Part shown: positions 36,614 through 44,728 of the stretch, one piece after another
Layout: every line of letters begins with the position of its first letter
Numbering within the stretch: position 1 is the first letter of the stretch
NCBI GenBank assembly: GCA_035652435.1
Contig: DASRDU010000035.1
Coordinates: forward strand, 1 to 64,000
Direction of reading: 5' to 3'
DNA: 64,000 nt
Source of the DNA: DASRDU01 sp035652435
GTDB lineage: Bacteria > Acidobacteriota > Blastocatellia > RBC074
Notes under the pieces: model-generated
The model's database searches: none
Seen by the model: the letters and a program-made list of their open reading frames with translations, nothing else
What the model was told of the DNA's origin: nothing
Made by a program: the position numbers and the translations under genes

Positions 36614-37111
36614 TCAGGCGTTATCGTCGGGCGGGATGACCAGCTGCTGGCCGACCTTGATCTTGTCGGGGTCGTTGAGCTGATCGCGGTTGGCGTAGAA
36701 GATGCGCATGAACTCATTCGCATCCCCGTAGAACTGGTGGCTGATCTTCGAGAGCGTGTCGCCCGACTTGACGGTATAGGTCTGACTGCCCTGCGCGGGC
36801 GCCCCGCCGGCCGTCGCGGCCTGCGCCTGACTTTGCGACACGCTGATGTCAACCATGACGTCGTTCAGGCCTGGGTCAACCGCCTTGATCTGGTCCCAGA
36901 CCTTGTTGACGGTGTCATCAGAAGGGGCCGTCCCTTTGATGACGAGCTTGTTGTCCTGGACGTGAAGGTCGGTTAACCGCACCTGCATCTGGTCGAGGCT
37001 GTTGAGTACGGTCTGATACTTTTGCCTGAGTTCGTTGAAGCGCTGGTTGGCGTCAGGCTGCTGCTGGGCCTGAGTCGCGCCGCGACCGAACATTCTGTCG
37101 AAGAGTCCCAT
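36614..37111 (-). CDS. BON-LysM domain protein (YgaU-like)
   Basis: The protein has 165 residues. Residues about 20-95 form a BON-like fold (LNSLDQMQVRLTDLHVQDNK, VNKVWDQIKAVDPGLND). Residues about 112-160 form a LysM domain (YTVKSGDTLSKISHQFYGD, IKVGQQLVIPP). The E. coli relative YgaU (Kbp) is a cytoplasmic potassium-binding osmotic stress protein of the same architecture; no signal peptide is seen here either. The ribosome site is good (GAGGAGAAAT). Confidence 0.8.
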   Translation of the reverse strand: MGLFDRMFGRGATQAQQQPDANQRFNELRQKYQTVLNSLDQMQVRLTDLHVQDNKLVIKGTAPSDDTVNKVWDQIKAVDPGLNDVMVDISVSQSQAQAATAGGAPAQGSQTYTVKSGDTLSKISHQFYGDANEFMRIFYANRDQLNDPDKIKVGQQLVIPPDDNA

Positions 37112-37265
37112 ATCTATTTCTCCTCTCGTGAATTCAGATTATTGTTACGACCGGGCCGAATCGGTGACATACCCGGGGCCCGGCCACCCTGACAGACACC
37201 GGCCCGGAGGCGTAGAGATTCTCCGGGGCGGTGTTCACTTCAATCGCCGAAATCTGCTGTTTGCC

Positions 37266-38564
37266 TTACCGGGCGAACGCCTCGCCGCCGGTGACGGCGA
37301 CGCGGGACGCCTCGGACAGCGGCCGCGCGGCGTCGCGCGGCGGGTTGCCGGTTTCGATCATCGTCTTCATCCGCGCGAGGTCGGCGTCCATCTCATGCTT
37401 CGGGTCCGCGCCGAAGGCCGTCGCCACCGCGTGACCGACCACTCCCGCCGGAGGGTTATAGGACATCCTGACGGTCAGGCGCGTGAGGTGGTCATTCTGC
37501 GGCTCGAAGCGGACGAGGCCGGCGTTCCTGATGATCGAGTTGCGCTCGCTCTTCCACGCGATCAGTTTGCCGGGGATGTATTCGGTGATGACCGCATCCC
37601 ACTCCACCGGCACGCCGGCCGGCCCCGAGACGACCCAGTGCGAGCGCCCGTTGCCGATTTCGCGGACTTCGCGCACGTTCGTCATGAAGTGCGGGAAGTT
37701 CTCGTAGTTCGTCCAGAACTCGAAGACGCGCTCGACCGGCGCGTTGATGTTGATCGTCTTGTGAATGTCAATCGCCCTGCGCCCGCCGCCCGCGCCGACC
37801 ATCCTTTTCATCTCGGTGTTGGTGACGCCGCGCAGCATCAGGCCGAAGCCGAGCGTCCCGAGGCCGAAGCCGAGCGCATCGCGTCGGCGCGCGCATACGC
37901 CCATTAACGCCCCCCCGGTCAACGTTGTGAGCAGCCGCGCGGCCGGCGACCAGTTGCTCTGCATCAGCTCGAAGCGGTCGCCCGGGCGTTCGCGCCCGCC
38001 CTGCAGATCGGGCACGCTGCCCGGCTGGTCATGCGCCTGCAACTGATCATCCACCCCGCGCACGCCCCGCACTTTGGAAACACACGACGCCAGTCCGTCG
38101 GCCTCGCGGGCGAGGATGTGGCCGGTCAGTGTCACATGGCCCCGGCTCACCGTGGCCTTGACGGCGTGCGGGTGCGAAACCAGGCGGCCCAGTCTGGATC
38201 GCACGCGCGCCTCGATCACGTCGTCGTCCGCGTCATCGCTGCGGAAGACCGAGGTCGTGCGGGCAAACAGCCCGCGCGCGCGGTTGCTCACGTCACGCGA
38301 AGTCGTCCCGACGGCGCAACTGCTCTGGTGAATGGTGCGCGCCGCCGCGTCCCGCAATGACGCGCGCCGCCGCCTGCCCCGGTCGGGATCGAGCAGGTAC
38401 ATCAGCCCGGCCCCGGCCCCAAGACTCACGGCCAGCGCGAGCGCGGTATTCGAGTTTTCCTTATTCCAGATCCGGCGCAGCTTGCGGGAGACCATTTTGC
38501 GCAAGAACCACATGCCGACAGCCCCTTTGCCCGGAAGCCATTTTCGCTCTCGTTCGTCAAACAT
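37266..38564 (-). CDS. BON + DUF2892 + SRPBCC domain membrane protein
   Basis: The protein has 432 residues from the ATG at 38564 (AGGAGG upstream). Order: an N-terminal helix with MYLLDPDRGRRRR (about 40-65), a BON domain (about 115-180, VKATVSRGHVTLTGHI), a hydrophobic DUF2892-like segment (about 205-260) and an SRPBCC/polyketide-cyclase-like domain (about 275-410, INAPVERVFEFWTNYENFPHF, SHWVVSGPAG). The last two domains are paralogous to the protein at 52219. It probably binds a lipid or hydrophobic ligand at the membrane; the exact role is unknown. Confidence 0.78.
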   Translation of the reverse strand: MFDERERKWLPGKGAVGMWFLRKMVSRKLRRIWNKENSNTALALAVSLGAGAGLMYLLDPDRGRRRRASLRDAAARTIHQSSCAVGTTSRDVSNRARGLFARTTSVFRSDDADDDVIEARVRSRLGRLVSHPHAVKATVSRGHVTLTGHILAREADGLASCVSKVRGVRGVDDQLQAHDQPGSVPDLQGGRERPGDRFELMQSNWSPAARLLTTLTGGALMGVCARRRDALGFGLGTLGFGLMLRGVTNTEMKRMVGAGGGRRAIDIHKTININAPVERVFEFWTNYENFPHFMTNVREVREIGNGRSHWVVSGPAGVPVEWDAVITEYIPGKLIAWKSERNSIIRNAGLVRFEPQNDHLTRLTVRMSYNPPAGVVGHAVATAFGADPKHEMDADLARMKTMIETGNPPRDAARPLSEASRVAVTGGEAFAR

Positions 38565-38615
38565 ATTTCCTCCTGCAAAGTCTAAATGCCTGGCACACCA
38601 AAAAGTGAGGCGCGG

Positions 38616-38651
38616 GTCAGTAGCCCTCCCCCGACGGCCCGGGCTACTGAC
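38616..38651. repeat. 10-bp-arm inverted repeat in the divergent region
   Basis: GTCAGTAGCC (38616-38625) and its complement (38642-38651), 16-base spacer. It lies in the gap 38565-38897 between divergent genes and could be an operator or a leader hairpin of the leftward gene. Confidence 0.35.
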
Positions 38652-38766
38652 ACAGTCAATCCAGATCATAGTGTGCCGCTCATACAGGACAGGCTGAAGA
38701 CTCTTCGCGAAGCCTTCAGCGGTGTTTCATTATGATTCGCTGGTTGATCCTGTTTATTGTTACGTA

Positions 38767-38781
38767 GCAATCTTCAAGCCA
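38767..38781 (-). promoter_or_regulatory. possible sigma-54-type promoter for the BON/SRPBCC gene
   Basis: Leftwards: ATGGCTT-GAAGA-TTGCT; GG-N10-GC correct, two mismatches at -24, perfect -12. The start near 38755 implies a 190-base leader. Confidence 0.4.
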
Positions 38782-38843
38782 TGAATGGGTGCCGGGATGA
38801 AAGTTAAAGCCAGTGATGAGTTCTCACCAGGCTGCCTCCCGGG

Positions 38844-38858
38844 TGGCCTGACGGTTGC
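38844..38858 (+). promoter_or_regulatory. sigma-54-type promoter for the gene at 38898
   Basis: TGGCCT-GACGG-TTGC followed by C; GG-N10-GC correct, two -24 mismatches. The start near 38871 is 27 bases before the ATG, leaving room for the GGAAGGAG site at about 38879. Confidence 0.42.
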
Positions 38859-38897
38859 CTCTGAAAGAGGCCAGAGCAGGAAGGAGTTGAAAGGCCC

Positions 38898-39344
38898 ATG
38901 GCGAAAACAAAACCATCAAAGCAGACGAAGCCGCAGACACAGACTGGCCTGCAACATCCCGAAGAGTACAGGTCAGACCTCAACCCGAATGCGGGCGCGG
39001 GGCAGAAAATCGGGCCCGCCGGCCCGCACCCTGAGAAGAGCGCGCGGACGGCTTTTGACATCAAGGAACTGCACCGGCGGCTGAAAGACATCCCCGACGC
39101 CGAACTGATGCAGCTCCGCGTGCTGCCCGAAGGCACCCGCCTCGAACAGGGCGCGACTTACATTGACCTGAATGATTCACCGCCGACCGAATTCACGGCG
39201 ACGGCTGAAATGACGGCTGGGCGCGGTAATTACTACGTGCCGAAAACTGAGGTCAATTACCAGCTCTGGAACCGGCTGATCGGCGTCACCAACCCGGAGC
39301 GCACGGGCGAGGGGAATGAAGGTGGGAGGATCAAACAGACGTAG
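38898..39344 (+). CDS. conserved hypothetical protein
   Basis: The protein has 148 residues. Residues 1-50 are Lys/Gln/Pro-rich and disordered. The remainder is an ordered domain (FDIKELHRRLKDIPDAELMQ, LRVLPEGTRLEQGATYIDL) ending with PKTEVNYQLWNRLIG. There is no signal peptide or catalytic motif I know. The metallothionein gene follows after 47 bases and may be co-transcribed. Confidence 0.6.
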   Translation: MAKTKPSKQTKPQTQTGLQHPEEYRSDLNPNAGAGQKIGPAGPHPEKSARTAFDIKELHRRLKDIPDAELMQLRVLPEGTRLEQGATYIDLNDSPPTEFTATAEMTAGRGNYYVPKTEVNYQLWNRLIGVTNPERTGEGNEGGRIKQT

Positions 39345-39391
39345 TAATCAGGCGAGACAGAAATCGCCCTCCCCCACACAGAGGAGTTGTT

Positions 39392-39568
39392 ATGGCTGAC
39401 GAAAAAGAGATGCAAGTCTGCGCGAGTGAGACGTGCGACTGCCCGGTGTCGAAGGACGAAGAGTACTGTAGCCCGTCCTGCCGGGCGGCCGGTGAAAGCA
39501 ACCTTGCGGGGATCACCTGTGAGTGCGGGCACCCGAGCTGTGTCCGCGTTGCAACTGCTGTGAGCTGA
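39392..39568 (+). CDS. bacterial metallothionein
   Basis: The protein has 58 residues with eight cysteines and one metal-type histidine: Cys10, 15, 17, 26, 30, 43, 45, His47 and Cys50. The pattern CDCPVSKDEEYCSPSC followed by CECGHPSC is that of the SmtA/BmtA family, which binds Zn, Cd or Cu in a single cluster. GAGGAG lies 6 bases before the ATG. It is too short for usual gene-finding limits but convincing. It sits before a His-rich secreted protein, suggesting metal handling. Confidence 0.82.
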   Translation: MADEKEMQVCASETCDCPVSKDEEYCSPSCRAAGESNLAGITCECGHPSCVRVATAVS

Positions 39569-39691
39569 AACTTGCAGGCCGCGCGCTTAAAGAAGAATGC
39601 TGATCGCAGGGTCAGGACGGACAGGTGTGTCCTGACGAGGAGACCGGATACGAATGCAGATGGCTGTTCGGTCAGGGTTGTGGGGTGTGAC

Positions 39692-40078
39692 ATGTTCAAG
39701 GGACGACCAATAACCGTTATTCTGTTGACTCTCTGTTGTCTGCTCTCACCGCTCATGGCAATCGCCGGGTCGCATCACAGGCATGCCAGACATCATCACT
39801 CTTCATTCAAGCGGAAGGCCGCCCTGGCTGGCGCGGGCCTGGCCGTCGGGCGGGCGGGCGGCCCGGGCGGGAGTCTGGCCTTTGGCGCCGCCAGGCATCG
39901 CCGGGAACTGAAAGCCGGTGGCCACGCCAGAAACAAAGCGCTCGTGAAGATCGGTGCGCCGGTGGCCGCGGGCGCGGCTTTCGGTCCGGCGGGCACCGTT
40001 GGCTACGAGGGGTTCGCACACAGGCGCTGGATCAGACACCACCTTCTGCCACATCACCACCATCATCACGGGGCCTGA
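39692..40078 (+). CDS. secreted His/Gly/Ala-rich protein with natural hexahistidine end
   Basis: The protein has 128 residues from the ATG at 39692; a signal peptide (about 1-25, LLTLCCLLSPLMAIAG) follows. The mature start is histidine-rich (SHHRHARHHH), the middle is a Gly/Ala glycine-zipper-like region, and the end is HHLLPHHHHHHGA. Extracytoplasmic metal binding is likely. It starts 123 bases after the metallothionein stop. No known family. Confidence 0.6.
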   Translation: MFKGRPITVILLTLCCLLSPLMAIAGSHHRHARHHHSSFKRKAALAGAGLAVGRAGGPGGSLAFGAARHRRELKAGGHARNKALVKIGAPVAAGAAFGPAGTVGYEGFAHRRWIRHHLLPHHHHHHGA

Positions 40079-40543
40079 TCATCCGGTCGTGATGTCCGGA
40101 CTCCCGGCGCGCCGAGGCTGCTGCCGGCTTCGTATGCATAGCGGTACAGATCATCGGCCAGCCAATACACCCGCTGCATTCCTTCAATTCACCGCCGATG
40201 TATTTTATCCATCCGGAATTCCGTCTGAGATGTTCAGATGGCGGCCTGGAGGCATTTATTGCTTCAATATATATGTGCGACGGTCAGTTTAACGGTCTGC
40301 GGCGCGGGCCGCGCGGATGGCATTGTGATTGCTTGATCATTGGCGACCAATCATCTGAGATTCTGGTCAGGCTCAGGTACGGAAACGGGTGCAGTTATTG
40401 CACCGCAGGAACTTGTGGGGGAGTAAGTTCCTTTCCGTCGTGAGTGAAGAGGCTGCCTGAGTCAGTTGCCGTCAAGGGGAGGGCGGTAGTTGATTCAGGC
40501 AGCCATTTCTGTTTCACCAACGAGTATCAGCAGGGGAGGAATT
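40079..40543. other. 465-base AT-richer intergenic region with hairpins
   Basis: No gene found. It has lower GC than its neighbours. It holds the sigma-54-type site at 40318-40333, a small hairpin AGGAACTT/AAGTTCCT (40408-40433), and GGCTGCCTGA with its complement (about 40450-40504). These fall in the predicted leader of the DUF4383 gene and could be regulatory RNA structure. Confidence 0.4.
40318..40333 (+). promoter_or_regulatory. sigma-54-type promoter for the DUF4383 gene
   Basis: TGGCAT-TGTGA-TTGCT, near-perfect with GG-N10-GC. The start near 40344 leaves a structured leader of about 200 bases before the ATG at 40544. Confidence 0.62.
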
Positions 40544-40957
40544 ATGGCAAGGACGGCTTGTAAAATCCTTGGAGTAGTTTTTGTGCTGGTGGGTCTGATT
40601 GGGTATGCTGCGCCGAATCTGATGGGCATGCACCTGACGGGCATTCACAACATCATTCACCTGATCAGCGGGGCGCTGGCGCTCTACTTCGGCTTTGCCG
40701 CGTCCTACAGCATGGCCCGCACTTTCTGCATCATCTTCGGCGCGGTCTATCTGTTGATCGGGGTGCTGGGGTTCATCGCGCCGGATTCTGTGGCGGCGCT
40801 GCTTCAGATGCGCGAGATGCCTGGGATGACCGGCTCGCTCGTCCCCGACAACATAGTGCATATCCTGCTCGGGGCGGTTTTCCTGATCGCCGCTTTTATC
40901 CGCGCGACTGATACGACGCCCATTGGCAGCGATCATGGAAATGTCGCCCACGGGTAA
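40544..40957 (+). CDS. DUF4383 membrane protein
   Basis: The protein has 137 residues and four membrane helices. The family pattern is visible: LGVVFVLVGLIGYAAPN, NIIHLISGALALYFGF, CIIFGAVYLLIGVLGFIAPD and DNIVHILLGAVFLIAAF. The ATG at 40544 has GGGGAGG 7 bases upstream and is preferred to an earlier in-frame start. Function unknown; it is frequent among small stress-linked membrane proteins. Confidence 0.78.
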   Translation: MARTACKILGVVFVLVGLIGYAAPNLMGMHLTGIHNIIHLISGALALYFGFAASYSMARTFCIIFGAVYLLIGVLGFIAPDSVAALLQMREMPGMTGSLVPDNIVHILLGAVFLIAAFIRATDTTPIGSDHGNVAHG

Positions 40958-41028
40958 CCAGGCGCAAGGCCGTGATCTCACCTGTAAGATGACGCTGGTG
41001 GGATGAGAGCCGGGATTCAGATAAAGAA

Positions 41029-41055
41029 GGCGATGCCATTTAACATGGCATCGCC
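41029..41055. terminator. hairpin between convergent genes, likely terminator for the leftward gene
   Basis: Perfect 11-bp arms (GGCGATGCCAT at 41029-41039, complement 41045-41055) with a 5-base loop. Leftwards it is followed by CTTCTTTATC, a weak T-rich tail that suits the DUF6335 gene. It may also serve the DUF4383 gene ending at 40957. Confidence 0.55.
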
Positions 41056-41239
41056 CGGCACGAGAGAAAAACAATTACTATTCGGGCTCGCCCGCTGTTC
41101 CTCCTTCTGTCTCACCTCAACAATCAAGGGTCGCGAACAAAGTCTGGTCCTGTCGCCACCTGTTCCTACGTCAATCATTCCCGCGCCAGCGCGAGACAAT
41201 GGTTGACAGGTAACGAGTGACCGTGCCGACCCCGCCCGC

Positions 41240-41620
41240 TCAGATGGAATCGCCGTCCGTGGAACTGCGGTTGAGTTCCCAGCGGTGGCGGTCGCGTTTG
41301 GCGAGTACCTCGTCGTGCGTGCGCAATTCCTGGTTATCCTGAAACTCCATCCCGACCGCCCGGGCGATCTGATCAACGTTGTCCTGGTCGGGCGTCGCCA
41401 CGTGCCCGCCCGGCGTCTCTTCGCCCGTTTCTTCGGCCTCCTGCCAGTCGGCATCTACGTCGCCGGCGGTCAGCACGGGGCTGACTGAATGGTACTGCTC
41501 AAGCTCCCGCGCCATCTGCCGGGCGCCGATCGCAGCGAGATTCTCTTCGATAATAGTTTCCTGGTCGGGCGCGCCCGGGTCGGAATTTTCAAGCTCTTCA
41601 CGTTGTCTGTTTCTGTTCAT
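41240..41620 (-). CDS. DUF6335-family protein
   Basis: The protein has 126 residues, soluble and acidic. The conserved core SPVLTAGDVDADWQEAEETG, then GGHVATPDQDNVDQIARAVG and RDRHRWELN, matches this family of unknown function, found mostly in cyanobacteria and acidobacteria as I recall. No sigma-54-type site was found for it. Confidence 0.7.
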   Translation of the reverse strand: MNRNRQREELENSDPGAPDQETIIEENLAAIGARQMARELEQYHSVSPVLTAGDVDADWQEAEETGEETPGGHVATPDQDNVDQIARAVGMEFQDNQELRTHDEVLAKRDRHRWELNRSSTDGDSI

Positions 41621-41778
41621 AAAGCCTCCGGCCTTTATTACTCAAGTCATATGCCAGCCGGGGCCGGGGTGCGTAAAAAGCACGAATCAGCGACGAAAAA
41701 GGTATAACGGTCGTACGTATTGTCTGATTTCCATCCGGCAGATGACTCCCGCCAAAGCCGCGGCCAGTAACAACGGGC

Positions 41779-41794
41779 TGGCACCGTGATTGCT
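41779..41794 (+). promoter_or_regulatory. perfect sigma-54 promoter for cphA
   Basis: CTGGCAC-CGTGA-TTGCT, full consensus with GG-N10-GC. The predicted start is near 41806, 42 bases before the cphA ATG. Sigma-54 control fits a nitrogen-storage operon, as sigma-54 and NtrC classically serve nitrogen metabolism. Confidence 0.8.
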
Positions 41795-41847
41795 CGCGTA
41801 TCTGCGCCTGTCAGGGGGGGAGTGCGTGAAACAATCGGAGAGAGTCA

Positions 41848-44550
41848 ATGAGAATCGGTGAAATCCGCACGCTGGCGGGGCCGAATGTCTACAGCCATCG
41901 CCCCGTTCTTTTGATGCTGCTTGATCTGGAGGGGCTCTCTGAGAAAGAGAGCCGCGAGGTACACGGCTTTAATGAGCGCCTGCGCGGGCTGCTGCCCGGG
42001 TTGGCGGAGCATCACTGTTCGCGGGGGAGGCCGGGCGGATTTGTGGAGCGGCTCCACGAAGGCACGTACTTCGGCCACGTCGTCGAACACGTCGCGCTCG
42101 AACTGACCCGGCTCGCCGGCATCCCGGTCATTCACGGGAAGACCAGGCAGGCAGGGAAGCGGGGCCGTTACCGCGTGATCGTCGAGTACAAGGCAGAGCA
42201 GGGAACAAAGCACCTGTTGCGGATGGCCGTGGAACTGGTCGAAGCGCTCCTGAGAGATGAGCCCTTCCCGCTCGGAGAGAGAATCAGGGAAGCTGAAAAA
42301 CTCGTCGCGCGCACTGAACCCGGCCCCAGCACAAAGGCCCTGATCGAAGCCGCGGCCGAGCGCGGCATCCCGACCCGGCGGATCGGCGAAGGGAGTCTGG
42401 TGCAACTCGGCTATGGGAAACATCGGCGCCTGGTTCAGGCCGCGATGACCAGCCAGACGAGCGCCGTGGCCGTTGATATTGCCTCGGACAAGGAGCTGAC
42501 AAAGTCACTGCTCAGGGAGGCCGGGATCGCTGTGCCTGAGGGAACGCTGGTCACGTCTGAGGCGGAAGCGGTTGCGGCGGTCGCTGAACTGGGCGCGCCC
42601 GTGGCACTCAAGCCTTTCAACGGGTGTCAGGGCAAAGGCGTCTCGCTCAACCTCACTTCCGCGGCGGAAGTCGGCGAGGCGTTCAGGCTCGCCCAGCAAT
42701 ATTCGCCAAAGGCCGTCGTCGAGCAGCAGTTCACGGGCCGCGATTACCGCGTGCTGGTGGTCAATGGAAAGATGATCGCCGCGAGCGAGCGCACGCCCGC
42801 GCGCGTGGTCGGTGACGGCGGGCGGACGATTGCAGAGCTGATCGAAATCATCAACCGCAGACCGGAGCGCGGCGACGGGCACGACAGGCCGCTCACCCGG
42901 ATCGCGATTGATCCGGCGCTGACGGAATTCCTGCGCCGGCATGGTCTCGATCTCAGCTCCGTGCCGCGCGAGGGCGAAACAGTTTACCTGTGCGAGTGCG
43001 CCAACCTCTCGACCGGCGGCACGGCGAAAGATGTGACCGAAGCGGTACACCCTGAGGTGACGGCGATGTGCGAACGCGCCGCGCGCCTGGTCGGGCTCGA
43101 CGTCTGCGGGATTGACCTGATCCTGGACGACATCGCCGGGCCGGTGCGGGACGGCAACGGCATCATCGAAGTCAACGCCGCTCCGGGGCTGCGCATGCAC
43201 CTTGCGCCGAGCGAAGGCGAAGGCCGCGACGTGGGCCGCGCGATTGTCGAAATGCTCTACCCGAATGGTTCGACCGGCAGAGTCCCGATCATTTCAATCA
43301 CCGGCACGAACGGCAAGACGACGATCACGCGGATGATCGGCCACACGCTTGCCGCCGCCGGTAATACCGTGGGGATGACGACGACCGACGGGATTTACGT
43401 CGGCGGCCGGCGGATTGTGAAAGGCGACATGACCGGGCCGCGTTCGGCGCGCACCGTACTCGCCGACCCGGCGGTTGACGTTGCCGTGCTGGAAACCGCG
43501 CGCGGCGGGATCGTGCGCGGCGGGCTGGGTTACGACTGGTCGGACGTTTCGATCATCAGCAACATCCGGCTCGATCACATCGGCCAGGACGGGATCGAAT
43601 CTCTTGACGACCTGCTCTACATCAAATCGCTCGTGGCCGAGCGGGTGCGCGAGGGCGGGACGCTCATCCTCAATGCTGACGACGAGCGGCTGGCGCAGCT
43701 GGTTGAAAACCCGCGCGTCGGCTGGGTGAAAAGGAGTGTCGTGTATTTCTCACTGCACCCGCCGCATGTGCTGATCCGGCGGCACCTCGGCGCGGGCGGC
43801 ACGGCATACCTGTACCGCGGCGGCTGGATCATCGAAGCGGCGGGCGGGCACGAGACGCGGATCATTCGCGCGGCTGATGTTCCCGTGACCCTGAACGGCG
43901 CGGCGGGTTTCCAGATCGCCAACGCGCTCGCGGCTGTGGCGGCGTGTCGCGCCCTCGGCCTCGGTTGTGACGTGATTGCGGCGGCGCTGCAAGGCTTCCG
44001 CAGCGAATTGCACAACGAAGGCCGCGCCGGGCTCTACAAGGTCGGCGGGGGGTACGTGCTGGTTGATTACGGTCACAACCCCGACGCGTTCGAGGCCGTC
44101 TGCCGCATGGCCGCGCGCTGGGAAGGGCGCACCGTGACCGGCGTCGTCGGCGTGCCCGGTGACAGGAACAACACAGTCATCGAGCAGGCAGGACGGGCCG
44201 CGGCGTGCGGCTTCCATCGTATCCTTATCAAGGAAGACAGAGACCTGCGCGGGCGCCGCGGCGGGGAAGTGGCTGAAGTGTTGCGCAGGGCAGTGAAGAG
44301 CGAGGCACCGCAGCGCGATTGCCGCGTCGTACATGATGAAGTTGAGGCGCTCAGAACCGCGCTCCGGGAGATCAGCCGGGATGAAGTGGTTGTGGTCTTC
44401 TACGAGAAGCTCGAACCGATTCTCGAAGTGCTGCGCGAGTTCGGTGCGGCGCCCGCGGAAACGATTCCCGATGTCGCGCCCCGCATGAAATCTGCTCGCC
44501 AGTCCGGAGTCAGGGCAGGGAGGACGGGGCAGCGGTTCGCTTCGCGGTAG
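41848..44550 (+). CDS. cphA: cyanophycin synthetase
   Basis: The protein has 900 residues, normal for CphA. It polymerises aspartate and arginine, using ATP, into the cytoplasmic nitrogen reserve cyanophycin. The N-terminal domain (about 1-160) starts MRIGEIRTLAGPNVYSHRP, and an ATP-grasp domain (about 210-460, VALKPFNGCQGKGVSLNL, EVNAAPGLRMH) adds Asp. The Mur-ligase-like domain (about 480-870) adds Arg: P-loop ITGTNGKTTITRMIGH near 484 and LVDYGHNPDAFE. All key regions appear intact. It heads a rightward group with iadA and cphB, separated from iadA by a large inverted repeat, and has a perfect sigma-54 site upstream. Confidence 0.95.
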   Translation: MRIGEIRTLAGPNVYSHRPVLLMLLDLEGLSEKESREVHGFNERLRGLLPGLAEHHCSRGRPGGFVERLHEGTYFGHVVEHVALELTRLAGIPVIHGKTRQAGKRGRYRVIVEYKAEQGTKHLLRMAVELVEALLRDEPFPLGERIREAEKLVARTEPGPSTKALIEAAAERGIPTRRIGEGSLVQLGYGKHRRLVQAAMTSQTSAVAVDIASDKELTKSLLREAGIAVPEGTLVTSEAEAVAAVAELGAPVALKPFNGCQGKGVSLNLTSAAEVGEAFRLAQQYSPKAVVEQQFTGRDYRVLVVNGKMIAASERTPARVVGDGGRTIAELIEIINRRPERGDGHDRPLTRIAIDPALTEFLRRHGLDLSSVPREGETVYLCECANLSTGGTAKDVTEAVHPEVTAMCERAARLVGLDVCGIDLILDDIAGPVRDGNGIIEVNAAPGLRMHLAPSEGEGRDVGRAIVEMLYPNGSTGRVPIISITGTNGKTTITRMIGHTLAAAGNTVGMTTTDGIYVGGRRIVKGDMTGPRSARTVLADPAVDVAVLETARGGIVRGGLGYDWSDVSIISNIRLDHIGQDGIESLDDLLYIKSLVAERVREGGTLILNADDERLAQLVENPRVGWVKRSVVYFSLHPPHVLIRRHLGAGGTAYLYRGGWIIEAAGGHETRIIRAADVPVTLNGAAGFQIANALAAVAACRALGLGCDVIAAALQGFRSELHNEGRAGLYKVGGGYVLVDYGHNPDAFEAVCRMAARWEGRTVTGVVGVPGDRNNTVIEQAGRAAACGFHRILIKEDRDLRGRRGGEVAEVLRRAVKSEAPQRDCRVVHDEVEALRTALREISRDEVVVVFYEKLEPILEVLREFGAAPAETIPDVAPRMKSARQSGVRAGRTGQRFASR

Positions 44551-44551
44551 A

Positions 44552-44688
44552 TGAAGAGGCGCATTACGCCGGGAGCGCGAGCGGGACACTCGCCTGGTTG
44601 CCGGGAAAGCCCGGGCGTATTCCAGGTTGCCCTGAACACAAGCCTGGCGAGCGGGCCGCTCGCGCTCCCGGCGTAATGCGCCTCTTCA
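44552..44688. repeat. 33-bp perfect inverted repeat between cphA and iadA
   Basis: Arms 44552-44584 and 44656-44688 are perfectly complementary around a 71-base centre. They share the core CGGGAGCGCGAGCG with the palindrome at 3029-3083. It starts 2 bases after the cphA stop and ends 40 bases before iadA, so in RNA it would form a very strong hairpin able to uncouple cphA from the breakdown genes. Confidence 0.75.
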
Positions 44689-44728
44689 AAATAATCTCCA
44701 GCCCCACCCAGAGGACTGTTGAGCAGGC

